48,320 nt of DNA from Pirellulaceae bacterium (GTDB taxonomy: Bacteria; Planctomycetota; Planctomycetia; Pirellulales; Pirellulaceae). The notes under the pieces were generated by a model. That model saw nothing but the letters and a program-made list of their open reading frames with translations. It was not told where the DNA came from and ran no database searches. The stretch covers positions 1-48,320 of the forward strand of contig JAKVBY010000039.1 in assembly GCA_022446825.1 (NCBI GenBank). The letters are read 5' to 3'. Shown piece after piece: positions 28,210-38,178 of this stretch (position 1 is its first letter; each line of letters opens with the position of its first letter). Position numbers and translations under genes: made by a program.

Positions 28210-28605
28210 CTATTCGGCTATTTGCCAATCGTAGGTTTGCTGCAAAGCAGCGACTACTGCAGAGGTGATTTCGCGAGAACTGACTGGTTTCGAATGCACA
28301 GAGAAGACATTCGCCTGCCGGGCTTGTTCCGCCAAAGGTTCATCTAGATCACCGGAGATCAAGATACATGGAAGGATCGCCTGAACTTGTTTAAATCGTT
28401 GAATTGTCTCAATACCAGAAAGCCGAGGCATGTGCATATCCAAGAGCGCCAAGTGCACGCGCTCTTCTCGGACAATTTCCAAGGCTTCTTCACCATCTCC
28501 CGCCAAAACCGTGTGAAAGCCGCGTGGTTCAAAGACACACTGTAATGTCTCCCGAAAAGATCGGTCATCGTCGGTGATAAGTAATGTAGGCGTATCAATG
28601 ACCAT
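28210..28605 (-). CDS. Single-domain response regulator (receiver only)
   Basis: 131 aa consisting of one CheY-like receiver: acidic pocket DDD (12-14 in LLITDDDRSF), phosphoacceptor Asp in LALLDMHMPRL, the Ser of LISGD in the Thr/Ser position, and the conserved Lys of HSKPVS. There is no output domain. It probably acts as a phosphorelay intermediate or by protein-protein contact. It lies just upstream of the CPBP protease gene, and no kinase is nearby. Confidence 0.88.
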   Translation of the reverse strand: MVIDTPTLLITDDDRSFRETLQCVFEPRGFHTVLAGDGEEALEIVREERVHLALLDMHMPRLSGIETIQRFKQVQAILPCILISGDLDEPLAEQARQANVFSVHSKPVSSREITSAVVAALQQTYDWQIAE

Positions 28606-28807
28606 TATGAATTCATCGTATTCTGAGTGCTATTCAAGTCCATTTGCACTTGAGAGGCAGCCTAGTGCTATCCACAACTTAGCTCACCCTTGCCTTTCCT
28701 CCACGGCACCTCCAGAAGGCAACCAACCTGGTTCTCCCGTGAGATCCCGATAATTTCATCAAATCTAGTATAACCCGAACGGAATGATCAATGGCAATGT
28801 GCTGTAG

Positions 28808-30148
28808 CTACTCCTCCACCGGTGAAGGTTTCTCACGTCCTAGCCGCAATTTAGACCGAATATTTTCCAGTCTTTGGCTAATCTCCTTTTCAGCACCACG
28901 ATCCGTAGGACGGTAATATTCTCGCTCAACCCCCAAATAATCTTGGGAGGCAACACCCCCTTCCGCGTCATGTGCATATTGATATTCCGCACCATGTCCC
29001 AATTTCTTTGCACCGCCGTAATGGGCATCCCGGAGGTGAACTGGAACCGGCACTAGCCTTGCTTCACGGACATCCGACCTTGCTTCACCAATGGCAACTG
29101 TAGCCGCATTCGATTTTGGTGCACAAGCCAAATAAGTCACCGCTTGCGATAGGGTTAATTGACATTCAGGCAGGCCTACAAACTCACTCGCTTGCATTGC
29201 ACTCACGGCTAAGGGAAGCGCCTGTGGATCGGCGTTCCCAATATCTTCGCTGGCTAAGATAATCAATCTCCGACAGATAAAGCGAATATCTTCTCCACCC
29301 TCGAGCATCCGCGCAAGCCAATAGAGCGCGGCATCCGGGTCACTGCCACGGATACTTTTGATGAGTGCGCTCGCAGAGTCATAATGTGCGTCACCGTCTG
29401 AGTCGTACTCAACCGCCTTGCGTTGTACCGACTCTTCGGCCAATGCACGCGTAAATTGAATCGGCCGTTCCAGACACGAAAGAACGCCAATCTCCAGTGA
29501 CGAAAGCGCGCGCCGCGCATCGCCATCACAGACTTCAGCTAAAAACTTCAAAGCGTTATCATGCATTTCGACTTCGTACTGCCCCAAACCACGAGTCGCA
29601 TCATGCAGCGCTCGGTGCAAGAGTGCCTCGATATCAGTAACGCTCAGAGGTTGAAACTGAAAAATCTGGCTGCGGCTAACAAGCGCCCCGTTAACCGTAA
29701 AAAAAGGATTCGATGTCGTCGCTCCGATTAAAGTAACGATGCCTTCCTCGACATCCGGAAGTAAGGCATCTTGTTGCGCTCGATTAAAACGATGAATTTC
29801 ATCGATAAACAGCAATGTCCTTTGACCACCTGTGGCAAGTTCATTGCGGGCATCTTCTAAAACAGCGCGTACCTCCTTCACGCCACTGGTAACAGCGCTT
29901 AATTGTCGAAAACAACGTCGGCTGGCCGTCGCCAACAGTTGAGCCAAGGTCGTTTTCCCACAGCCCGGAGGTCCATAAAAAATTACCGATCCAAGCCGGT
30001 CTGCTTGCAAAAGTCGCCGCAGTAGTTTGCCTTCCCCCAGAAACGATTCTTGACCAAGAAACTCGTTCAAAGACCTTGGACGCATCCGCGCCGCTAACGG
30101 CTTGACGCGGTCTAGATTGTCCTTTTCAACTTGTTCGAAGAGTGACAT
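28808..30148 (-). CDS. rarA: Replication-associated recombination protein RarA (MgsA)
   Basis: 446 aa from the ATG at 30148 (MSLFEQ), chosen because GGGAGGT lies a few bases upstream; a longer frame to 30214 lacks support. It is a AAA+ ATPase with Walker [10 protein letters not shown] (59-67) and Walker [12 protein letters not shown]. The RarA-specific C-terminal part follows with [14 protein letters not shown] and, near the end, the YAHDAEGGV and YYRPTD segments. RarA forms tetramers that act at stalled replication forks and gaps, with links to SSB and clamp-loader-like remodelling. Length and motifs are normal. It is probably transcribed alone; 202 bases separate it from the response regulator. 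Confidence 0.95.
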   Translation of the reverse strand: MSLFEQVEKDNLDRVKPLAARMRPRSLNEFLGQESFLGEGKLLRRLLQADRLGSVIFYGPPGCGKTTLAQLLATASRRCFRQLSAVTSGVKEVRAVLEDARNELATGGQRTLLFIDEIHRFNRAQQDALLPDVEEGIVTLIGATTSNPFFTVNGALVSRSQIFQFQPLSVTDIEALLHRALHDATRGLGQYEVEMHDNALKFLAEVCDGDARRALSSLEIGVLSCLERPIQFTRALAEESVQRKAVEYDSDGDAHYDSASALIKSIRGSDPDAALYWLARMLEGGEDIRFICRRLIILASEDIGNADPQALPLAVSAMQASEFVGLPECQLTLSQAVTYLACAPKSNAATVAIGEARSDVREARLVPVPVHLRDAHYGGAKKLGHGAEYQYAHDAEGGVASQDYLGVEREYYRPTDRGAEKEISQRLENIRSKLRLGREKPSPVEE

Positions 30149-30958
30149 CGTACCTCCCGTCGTGCTGCGATACTCCATCAGGTCGCATCCTACAACCTTT
30201 CCGATCCCTCTCACACCTACCTATTTCAAAAGATCGCCCAGTGCTCTGATCTGCGTCTTATCATTTGACGCAAAGCAGCTTTGAGCAGCGCCGCGGGCTC
30301 TGGGTTTGTCTCTCCACAACATGGCTCGACGGTTGCACAGTAATCCTGAACATTCAGTGGTATGCGGAAAAATGTTTTCGAGATCAATCCCCTTGGAAAA
30401 GGGCTTGGCCAAAAGAGGGTTCACTTGCCAATTCGCCAGGCGGTAGGACGCTTTAAGATCGTGTCTACCTTGGCAAAAGTATCACTCATGGAACGCTCGT
30501 ACCAACAGCGACCTTTTAGATTTATTCGCTCCAATGCAGGCGTTTTTTACGAGTGTCCAGCATCGATACTGCTCGCTTAGAAATGTCTCCATTGGTCTCA
30601 GCGGTGTTGGTCCTCCAGGCCGCGGAAAACATGTCCGGTTGTTTGCTTTACTCCCTGGTACTACAAAGGGGGGTGAATTTGTTGGTTACCTTGGGTTAAG
30701 TTTCTTTGCGCGCTTGGGAAGCTTGACTTTCTGTAAAAGAACAGCTTTCTTTGTATCGAGAAATCCGAGTCCTGCAAAACCTTTGAAGTAACGTCGCTCG
30801 CCGGCTGGTAAGACGCCGTTTACTCATGGTGAAGTATAGCCTTGGGACCATTGAAGCAAACATTACAACGAACAACCAGCAATTTAAGAATTGGCTGATC
30901 CGGAAAGTTACAGATCAGAAAATATTGTCTATCGCACTCAAAAGAAAATGGAATTGAG
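30149..30958. other. 810-base spacer between rarA and the ABM gene
   Basis: Divergent upstream region. Several short frames exist (plus strand 30362-30580 and 30534-30791, and minus strand 30221-30424), but none has a ribosome site, family likeness or convincing codon use. I see no repeats or tRNA. It could include decayed coding sequence. Confidence 0.5.
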
Positions 30959-31243
30959 ATGATTACAGTTGGCATGAACTATCACGTTATCGAAGGCAAG
31001 CAACAAGATTTTGAAGATAAGTTTGCTGCAGTAATCGATGCACTTAATGCTGCTGAGGGACATAGTAACTCCACGTTGTGGAAAGATGTCAGCGACAGTG
31101 CTTCCTATTTGATAAGCAGCGAATGGTCCGATGAACAAGCGTTTATGGACTTTATTCAAAGTCAGGCTTTCCGAGATGTTACCACTTGGGGAAAAGAACA
31201 AATTCTCTCTGATCGACCTCGACACAAAATCTATCGTAACTAA
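30959..31243 (+). CDS. ABM-domain (antibiotic biosynthesis monooxygenase-like) protein
   Basis: 94 aa, a single dimeric ferredoxin-like alpha/beta barrel of the ABM superfamily: MITVGMNYHVIEGKQQDFED at the start, WKDVSDSASYLISSEWSDEQAF in the middle, and FRDVTTWGKEQIL. Members include YgiN-type quinol monooxygenases and IsdG-like haem oxygenases, as well as many proteins of unknown role. No IsdG-type triad is recognised. It stands alone in a gene-poor region, and its function is undefined. Confidence 0.75.
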   Translation: MITVGMNYHVIEGKQQDFEDKFAAVIDALNAAEGHSNSTLWKDVSDSASYLISSEWSDEQAFMDFIQSQAFRDVTTWGKEQILSDRPRHKIYRN

Positions 31244-31865
31244 GCATTTATTTACGCTGAGCTCTATCGGTAACGCTGAAGTTGCCGGCAAACCAGCTGG
31301 CATTAAACGCTTCCTGCATGGTTTGTCGCAGGGGCTGGTTGCAAAGGAAACTTGTCTCTTCTCGCTGGTCTTGTGAGCGCCGGACAAACGTTTTTCATGC
31401 CCTGGTGACATGACGAAAAACTTTGCGCATCCTCAAAGTGCGCAGCTCCAAACCTCGGCGTCGAAAATTGGCAACGGGACAACTTTTAGATGAGTCTAAG
31501 TGTTAGTGCTCGCAAACGCTTTTTTGGAGATCGAGTGGGTTCAAGCATCTAGAGAACTTTGCCATCCCGGATGGTCATTAGCAAATTGCTTTTGCGGTCA
31601 ATACAAACCATTCTTTTCATCTGCCGAACATTAGTGAAGACTCGCTAGCGATCACCAAGGGAACCCAAAACAAATTCCTATCTATTGTCTAGTGAAGCTA
31701 CGGCAGTCAACCAGACAAATAACCAACTAAAGTCGCTCAACGAAACAAGCAACAACCCTTTTGTCCAAAAATCATTGGGCGAATTGCTGAGTGCATTCAA
31801 GACCGGCGGCCCATCGATCGATGATGTCGATAGATCTTTACTAGGCATCCCCTCAACTACGTTTG
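31244..31865. other. 622-base spacer upstream of the AsmA-like gene
   Basis: A hairpin-forming repeat GTTTTTCATG (31390-31399) / CATG-AC-GAAAAAC (31409-31421) lies about 150 bases after the ABM gene and may end its transcript. A 65-codon plus-strand frame from a TTG at 31685 has fair composition but no ribosome site and overlaps the next gene; I leave it uncalled. Confidence 0.45.
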
Positions 31866-34800
31866 ATGCTCAGTCGTGCTAGCTACGTCGCGCCGTCGCT
31901 GCTCGCACTTGCCGGTATTCGTCTCATGTCACAAGTGACCCAAAAATCACCGTCGCGAGTCCGGAGAAATCTGCTTGTTCTCTTGGTGATCCTTGGTATT
32001 GCCAGCGGTAGTTTACCCTCGATTCTAGGAATTCCCTACGTTTTTTCTAGACTACTGCAGATCATGACTCCGGAGATGAATCTCGAAATCGGCTCTGTGT
32101 CCCTGGGTTGGTTTTCTCGCGCGGTCTTTTACGACGTCGCCCTGCGGGATGCCGGTGGCAAAACGATTGGTTCGGCGCCGACAATTCACACAGAAAGGTC
32201 CTTGTTCGATCTTCTCCGAAATCGATCAGACCTCGGTAAATTAACCATCGACCAACCCAGGTTGCAGATGGTTCTTACGGAAAACTCTTCTAACCTCGAA
32301 CAGGTATTCTCCGATTGGAGCAACGGTCGTGAAACATCAGCCTCATTTTTTGAGTGCGAAATTCAGGTCATCGATGGCACGATTGAAATTATCGACCAGG
32401 TTTCAAAGATCGAATGGCAAGCCACCCACCTGGAGGTCAACTCACACTTCGGCACCTTACGACAACCAACATTCTCCCTGAGCGGAAGTTTGGAATCGCA
32501 GGACCATCCAACTGGCAGCCTCTGCCTGTCGTTAACAGCCGACAGGCTGGCACTACCGTCTGACGAACAGAATCTTTACGAAGTTGAATTTGAGGGAATG
32601 TCATTAAGTTACCTGCAAACTATCTGTCGACGTTTTCTAGGCCATATCACACTGGCAGGTGTTGTTGATGGAAAAGTATTGGTACGACATTCTGCCTGCC
32701 AAGATCTAATCCTTCATATAGAACGATTCCAATCCGCTGCGATGGCAATCGGGATTCCCCATTTTGAGCAATCCGAACAACTCCATTTAGGTCCGACAGA
32801 AATTCAAGGAATGCTCTCCTTGGATGCGAAACAGCTTTCATGCAACGGCCTTACAATCGATTCGCCATTAATCCACGGCCACGTCACTGCTGCCCTCGAA
32901 CGACACACACTCCAACAATTAAGCGAGCTCAATGTACGAGATCTCAATGTACTTGGCGCACTGGTGACCCAAAAGACAAACATTCACATCAATCTCAATG
33001 TCGCCCAACTTGCTCAGTGCTTACCACACACCTTGCGCGTTCGCGAGGGTCTAACGATTAAGCGGGCGCTTGTAGAACTCATTCTTGAAACAAAAACGGT
33101 TGATGGAAATCGCCAGCTCGTCGGAGTCCTGCGGACCGACGATTTTGTGGGAATTTCCCAGGGCAGGAACATTTCTTGGCACACGCCGTGTCATGCGGAA
33201 GTCGTGATTAGAGACTCGACGAATGGTCTCATGATGGAAACTTTAAGTTGTGATGCCGGCTTTGCACAAGCGACTGCCCAGGGCTCTCTCAATCACGGTT
33301 CAATCACTTTAAACGCACAGCTCGACGACTTCGTCGATCAAGCAGGGCGCTTTATCGACCTGTCTGGATTCGTAATGCAAGGTGAGATTGATGTCCATGC
33401 CGATTGGCAAGGTAACTTCAACAAGGAAGTGCAGTTGGAAACCAAGTTGCTCGTCAAAGGGCTTCAGTTCCAAATCCCGCATGACTTCGTTCACATTGCT
33501 GGCAGCTACGATGGGACGCTGCAAGGGGTTGTCAACAAGGAAGCACTCCGGTTCCAGGAGGCACAGGTGACAGTTCATGACTTTGAACTTGACACGGCGG
33601 CAATCGCCATCATCGAACCACAAATCCACTTCGTCAGTACCGGAGAATGGCATTTTGCGACTCGATCATTCCAGTCCAAAGAAACGACCTTCACCAGTTC
33701 CGCGTTGGCTTTTCGTAGCAATGATTTCAGGGCTCAATGGCGCACCAATCCCGAGTTGGACATCTATTTAGGATTTCGCGGTGATTTAGAGCGGCTAGGT
33801 CGGTGGCTTCCAGAGGCATACTATCCTCAGCACATGCGCTTGGTCGGTGAATCGATTGGAAAACTGCATCTTGTTCACCACACTCGTCAAACGACGGCAG
33901 ACTTCAGCGTCAATCTGCATGACATGACGATCGCAAAAACAAACCCCGCCCGCTCGCTTTCTGCCGGTACCGATCCTTTTCACAACGCCTCTCAGCAGGA
34001 ATCAATTACTTTATTATTTGAAGAGTCTCTGGCAACGACCTACGGAAGCATTTGTTATGACCATAGCAAAAAACAGCTGTCGATTGATCAACTGGCGATC
34101 ACACCCTGCCGCGGACTCAACTTTTCGATCACAAACAGTCAACTGGACCTTGGAAAGCAACGGCTAGTGCGGATTCAGGGTTCGACTCAATATGATCTTA
34201 AGGCCTTGGTTTCTAAGTTGCGGAACCTAGTTGGAGCAGATGTTAATCTGAGCGGCGTAGAGGAAATGCCATTCCTTCTAGAAGGCTGTTATGCGCCAAC
34301 GATGGTGTCCGGGCATTCGGCCTTGGCATGGGATCGGGCTGATCTATTTGGATTTGGATTCGGCGCTGGAAATCTTGACATCCGGTTCGATCAATCCAGT
34401 TTGCTATTCGGGAATCTCGAAGCCTCCGTCAACGAGGGAACCGCGCGACTTGCGCCAAGAGTCAATCTTGTTCCCTCTCCAACGCTGGTGCTGCAAAAAG
34501 GTCGCATTTTAGAGAACGTCGTAATTTCTGCTGAAATGTGTCAAAAATGGCTGCGCTACGTTGCCCCGCTGCTGGCGGATGCGACTCAAGCCCAGGGACG
34601 TTTCTCGCTCGACCTTTCCGAACTCTCGGTTCCTCTAGACAACACCTCACAGAGTCAGATCCAAGGTCAGCTACATATTCATCGCGGTCAGATTGGACCC
34701 GGATCCATGGCTTACCAAATCATTGCACTCGTCAAGCAAGTTGAAGATTTGCTGCGTCGCCGCCTGCCTCGGCCATTGACTCAAAAATCGATGCCCTGGA

Positions 34801-35156
34801 TTGTCTTACCAACTCAAGATGTGACCTTTTCTGTTGTCGATGGGCGCGTAACACACGAAGACTTTCAGATGCTCGTAGGAAATGTCCTTCTCCGCACCAC
34901 AGGTTCCATCGGTTTTGACCACACCTTAAAGATGGTTGTGCACATTCCTATTGATGATCAATGGATTAACGGGGATCGTCTCCTGGCAGGACTACGCGGA
35001 ACCAGCCTCGAAATCCCCATCGCAGGGACTGTTTCGGAGCCGCGTTTTGACAAACGAGTTATCGAACAACTCGGCAAGCAACTATTACGAGGTGCAACTC
35101 GCTCACTCTTCGAAGACGAACTCGAGAAGGGACTACAAAAATTATTTGGCTCATAA
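31866..35156 (+). CDS. Giant AsmA/TamB-like envelope protein
   Basis: 1096 aa from the ATG at 31866; an ATG at 31926 is an alternative that puts basic residues (PSRVRRN) directly before the membrane anchor. One hydrophobic segment (about residues 36-58) is followed by an exported region of about 1,000 residues, rich in beta strands with no enzymatic motif. The start of that region (MNLEIGSVSLGWFSRAVFYDVAL) and the end (LKMVVHIPIDDQWI, then LEIPIAGTVSEPRF) are characteristic of AsmA-like proteins. These proteins bridge inner and outer membranes and are linked to phospholipid transport. Its stop is 25 bases from the convergent lpxI gene, in keeping with an outer-membrane role. Which AsmA subgroup it belongs to is not resolved. 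Confidence 0.78.
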   Translation: MLSRASYVAPSLLALAGIRLMSQVTQKSPSRVRRNLLVLLVILGIASGSLPSILGIPYVFSRLLQIMTPEMNLEIGSVSLGWFSRAVFYDVALRDAGGKTIGSAPTIHTERSLFDLLRNRSDLGKLTIDQPRLQMVLTENSSNLEQVFSDWSNGRETSASFFECEIQVIDGTIEIIDQVSKIEWQATHLEVNSHFGTLRQPTFSLSGSLESQDHPTGSLCLSLTADRLALPSDEQNLYEVEFEGMSLSYLQTICRRFLGHITLAGVVDGKVLVRHSACQDLILHIERFQSAAMAIGIPHFEQSEQLHLGPTEIQGMLSLDAKQLSCNGLTIDSPLIHGHVTAALERHTLQQLSELNVRDLNVLGALVTQKTNIHINLNVAQLAQCLPHTLRVREGLTIKRALVELILETKTVDGNRQLVGVLRTDDFVGISQGRNISWHTPCHAEVVIRDSTNGLMMETLSCDAGFAQATAQGSLNHGSITLNAQLDDFVDQAGRFIDLSGFVMQGEIDVHADWQGNFNKEVQLETKLLVKGLQFQIPHDFVHIAGSYDGTLQGVVNKEALRFQEAQVTVHDFELDTAAIAIIEPQIHFVSTGEWHFATRSFQSKETTFTSSALAFRSNDFRAQWRTNPELDIYLGFRGDLERLGRWLPEAYYPQHMRLVGESIGKLHLVHHTRQTTADFSVNLHDMTIAKTNPARSLSAGTDPFHNASQQESITLLFEESLATTYGSICYDHSKKQLSIDQLAITPCRGLNFSITNSQLDLGKQRLVRIQGSTQYDLKALVSKLRNLVGADVNLSGVEEMPFLLEGCYAPTMVSGHSALAWDRADLFGFGFGAGNLDIRFDQSSLLFGNLEASVNEGTARLAPRVNLVPSPTLVLQKGRILENVVISAEMCQKWLRYVAPLLADATQAQGRFSLDLSELSVPLDNTSQSQIQGQLHIHRGQIGPGSMAYQIIALVKQVEDLLRRRLPRPLTQKSMPWIVLPTQDVTFSVVDGRVTHEDFQMLVGNVLLRTTGSIGFDHTLKMVVHIPIDDQWINGDRLLAGLRGTSLEIPIAGTVSEPRFDKRVIEQLGKQLLRGATRSLFEDELEKGLQKLFGS

Positions 35157-35181
35157 CGAGTCAGCATGTGACGAGCTCAGC

Positions 35182-36054
35182 TTACGCAGCACCCGAAATA
35201 CACAGCGCTTCGCCATCTCGCTTTGTGATAATCGCGATATTGTGTTTGTTGGCAAACTCAATTACATCCTGTTCGTCAATAATGATCGTTTTCTCTGATT
35301 CAACGACCAGCACCCGCCCACCAACTTGGGCCATCATTTCTAACGTTCCTAGTCCAATTGTGGGAACATCAAACCGCATGTCCTGTTGTGGTTTGGCTAC
35401 TTTGACAACAGTAAATCCTCCTTTGCAACAAAGCGTTCCCGCCCGTCGAATGCACTCATCCGTTCCTTCAATCGCTTCCACGGCGACAATCGCGCGATCT
35501 TTGACAATGACTGTCTGTCCTATATCGAGCCGTCCCATTTCTTTCGCAATCTGCCAGCCAAATTCGATATCTCGTTCGAGCGCACTCGTAATTCTTCTAC
35601 CACTTTCCTGACGATGTTTCACGAGTAACTCCGGTGCAAAATCAGTAGCGGGAGCAAAGGTAATGCCGTGGGCCGCGTAAGCAGCAACAACAGATAACAA
35701 CAACGCGTTGTCATTGCAGTTCTTAGATTTGAAGACAAAATTCGGGCCTGCAAAACGAAGTGTCGTCCAATCCGGTAGATGTCGAATCCAGTGACCCTGA
35801 TAAAGCAGTTTGGCCTTAAAGATCTTTCCAGCCATGGTGGCGTGCTGAACCTTGTGACTCTGATAGAAGCGCATGTGGGCGCCTAACTTTGCAATTCCGG
35901 TTTCCACAAAGCCATCACAAATATCCGCTAGCTGTGGATCTGCATGATCCTTGATTCCTAAGCAATAAACTTGCTTGTTTTGTTGTTTTAGTTTTTCTGC
36001 AACAACAACCGGGAAACGACCCCAACCAGCGAGAATTCCAATTCGATCCATCAT
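35182..36054 (-). CDS. lpxI: UDP-2,3-diacylglucosamine pyrophosphatase LpxI
   Basis: 290 aa, full length. N-terminal IGILAGWGRFPVVVAE and the C-terminal domain with QDMRFDVPTIG match LpxI (DUF1009); D229 in MRFDVP corresponds to the Asp needed for catalysis in Caulobacter LpxI. It cleaves UDP-2,3-diacylglucosamine to lipid X and UMP, the fourth step of lipid A synthesis, and substitutes for LpxH. It follows lpxD by 97 bases on the same strand, so co-transcription is likely. Two ATG codons lie in tandem (36054 and 36051). Confidence 0.93.
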   Translation of the reverse strand: MMDRIGILAGWGRFPVVVAEKLKQQNKQVYCLGIKDHADPQLADICDGFVETGIAKLGAHMRFYQSHKVQHATMAGKIFKAKLLYQGHWIRHLPDWTTLRFAGPNFVFKSKNCNDNALLLSVVAAYAAHGITFAPATDFAPELLVKHRQESGRRITSALERDIEFGWQIAKEMGRLDIGQTVIVKDRAIVAVEAIEGTDECIRRAGTLCCKGGFTVVKVAKPQQDMRFDVPTIGLGTLEMMAQVGGRVLVVESEKTIIIDEQDVIEFANKHNIAIITKRDGEALCISGAA

Positions 36055-36151
36055 GCGTATTTTATATTCAAGAGGCTTCTACAGGAACGCTTGAAAAACC
36101 ACCGCGACGCTCAGGTAAAGATCGTGGCTTTGGCTTTTCCAGAAACTCGCT

Positions 36152-37210
36152 TTACGCTGCTTCAGGATGTGAAGAATCGTCGCGTGCAAGTTCTAGTAAT
36201 TCATCGATCGCAGCTTGTAGAGTTTTGAACTGCTTCCGCATTTCTGGCAACTTCGCCAGCGCAGCTTGCTTGATCATCTGCTCGCGAATAGGTGTGGCTG
36301 GAATTCCGACAACAGCTTGGCCATCAGTAATATCCGACATAACCCCTGCCTTGGCACCGAGGGTCACTTGATGACCAATATTAATATGGTCGCCAACGCC
36401 AACTTGTCCGGCCATCACAACGTAATCGCCGCTGGTGGAGCTTCCGGCAATTCCAACTTGTGAACAAATCAAGTTGTGCCGTCCGATACGACAGTTATGA
36501 GCAATCATTACTTGGTTGTCGATTTTAGTGCCTTCGCCGATGACCGTTGAACCATAAGTTCCACGATCGATGGTTGTGCACGCACCGATTTCCACATCGT
36601 CCTCAACTACAACATTGCCTAACTGAGCTGATAATTGATGACATCCATCAACCGTCGCATATCCGAATCCATGTGCGCCTAATACACATCCAGCATGCAA
36701 AATAACTCGATTCCCAACGATCGTATTCTCATACAGAACCACATTCGGAAAAACGGTTACGTCCTTTCCTATGTGGCACCCCGACATCACCCGCACTCCA
36801 GCGTGGATCGTACATCCTGCCTCGATTTCTACCTCATCGCTAATGATGGCACCTGGATAGATTTCAACATTTTCACCAATCTTGGCTGATGGGCTGACGC
36901 AGGCTCCGCGACGAACTCCAATTCGAGCGTGTTCACGTGGAGGTTGAAAGTGTTCTACGATCCTCGCAAACGCTACATGGACATTATTGACAGAAATAAA
37001 CGGTAGGTGATCTGGCTGAAATCCGCTCTTCACGATAACTGCCGACGCGGCACATGCAGCCAAGTCCGCTGCCAACTTCGCGTCATCTGCCAAAGTAATC
37101 TCTCCAGAGGTCGCATCGCGGATAATCGCAGCTCCGGTAATCACCGTTTCCGGATCACCATGCAGGTCACCGCACACAAGTCCTGCCAAACTTCCCAGTG
37201 TGGTCGACAT
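36152..37210 (-). CDS. lpxD: UDP-3-O-acylglucosamine N-acyltransferase LpxD
   Basis: 352 aa with AAAGGAA well placed before the ATG. The N-terminal uridine-binding domain (about 1-100) is followed by a left-handed beta helix of hexapeptide repeats ([29 protein letters not shown]) and a C-terminal helix ([19 protein letters not shown]). The HGFGYA segment is a family hallmark. It acylates UDP-3-O-acylglucosamine at N2 with acyl-ACP, the third step of lipid A synthesis. It is the fourth gene of the dxr-rseP-HAD-lpxD-lpxI series, with a 253-base gap before it that may hold its own promoter. Confidence 0.95.
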   Translation of the reverse strand: MSTTLGSLAGLVCGDLHGDPETVITGAAIIRDATSGEITLADDAKLAADLAACAASAVIVKSGFQPDHLPFISVNNVHVAFARIVEHFQPPREHARIGVRRGACVSPSAKIGENVEIYPGAIISDEVEIEAGCTIHAGVRVMSGCHIGKDVTVFPNVVLYENTIVGNRVILHAGCVLGAHGFGYATVDGCHQLSAQLGNVVVEDDVEIGACTTIDRGTYGSTVIGEGTKIDNQVMIAHNCRIGRHNLICSQVGIAGSSTSGDYVVMAGQVGVGDHINIGHQVTLGAKAGVMSDITDGQAVVGIPATPIREQMIKQAALAKLPEMRKQFKTLQAAIDELLELARDDSSHPEAA

Positions 37211-37463
37211 ACACAGATTCCTTTCTTACCACCGTTGGTGTCGTAGCCAGCCGACAACTTTCGACAGGCACCTGTACCTATCCTCTTCCTCTCGTCCCTC
37301 TCGCCCGACAGGCGAAGAATCGTAATCCATAGAATGGCATTCCACCAACATCAATTGACGCCACATCCACGACCCACGCACTCAAGGGTTCAATTCGTCA
37401 TGCTAGCGGTGAACAGGTAGATGGCACGCCGAGGCAAATCCGGCCGAAACAAACACTCCGAAT

Positions 37464-38165
37464 TCACTCAGACCGTTCGTCAAACCATGTATCAAGTTCT
37501 TCGAGCGAATGCAGCACATTCGCCTCCACATGCGTCCGATGCCTATCAACGAGCAGCGCGTGCCAGCCAGCTTTCGTCGCGCCGCACAAATCGTTCTTTC
37601 CATCATCACCCACCAGGAGGATCTGTTCTGGATTCAAACTCAATTCTTCTTCAATGGTGCGGAAGAAGTCCTGATGTGGCTTATTGAATCCAAGAGAGGA
37701 CGAACAAAAGACATGATCCGATTGGATCATCGGTAGCAGCTCGCTAGCAATCGGTTTTAAACGCATGTCAAAATTAGAAGCAATTCCTACCTGCAAATGA
37801 TGACGTTGAACAACTCGTAGCGCCGCCACGACATCGTCAAAAACTCGCCAATGTTTGGCCATGGCAAAATGCTCCCAAAGCATCGTAAATAGGCCTCCCT
37901 CGACATCCTCTATGTCTGAAAAGACCTCTGCGACCACAGATCGCCAACGCAATCGTTCCATTGTCTCAGAGGTGTTTAAACCAGCGGCAACATAATGGCG
38001 TTGAAAAGCCTGTCGAAACCGTTGTTCGATTACATGAACGGGTAGACGGGATCCAAAATGCTGACCGACACGATGATAAACATCGATGACCTGTGGATAC
38101 GGCTGCAGCAGCGTTCCTACCGCATCGAACAAAACAACCTGAATTGAATTTCGCTTCACATTCAT
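37464..38165 (-). CDS. HAD-superfamily hydrolase (HDHD3/DREG-2-like)
   Basis: 233 aa from the ATG at 38165 (MNVKRNS); the frame continues to 38219 inside rseP. Motif I is FDAVGTLL, where the second Asp of DxDGT is replaced by Val as in HDHD3-like proteins, so classic phosphatase activity is in doubt. Motif II is GIASNFD, and motifs III/IV are FNKPHQDFF and LLVGDDGKNDLCGA. There is an alpha-helical cap at about 20-95. The substrate is unknown. It starts 13 bases after the rseP stop, so it belongs to the dxr-rseP transcript. Confidence 0.88.
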   Translation of the reverse strand: MNVKRNSIQVVLFDAVGTLLQPYPQVIDVYHRVGQHFGSRLPVHVIEQRFRQAFQRHYVAAGLNTSETMERLRWRSVVAEVFSDIEDVEGGLFTMLWEHFAMAKHWRVFDDVVAALRVVQRHHLQVGIASNFDMRLKPIASELLPMIQSDHVFCSSSLGFNKPHQDFFRTIEEELSLNPEQILLVGDDGKNDLCGATKAGWHALLVDRHRTHVEANVLHSLEELDTWFDERSE

Positions 38166-38178
38166 GCAATCAGACAAA

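Noticed and set aside
30221..30791. Several short frames between rarA and the ABM gene
   Set aside because: None has a start signal or protein-like pattern; conflicting frames on both strands suggest non-coding sequence.
31685..31882. 65-codon plus-strand frame before the AsmA-like gene
   Set aside because: TTG start with no ribosome site, overlaps the larger gene and matches nothing; composition alone is not enough.
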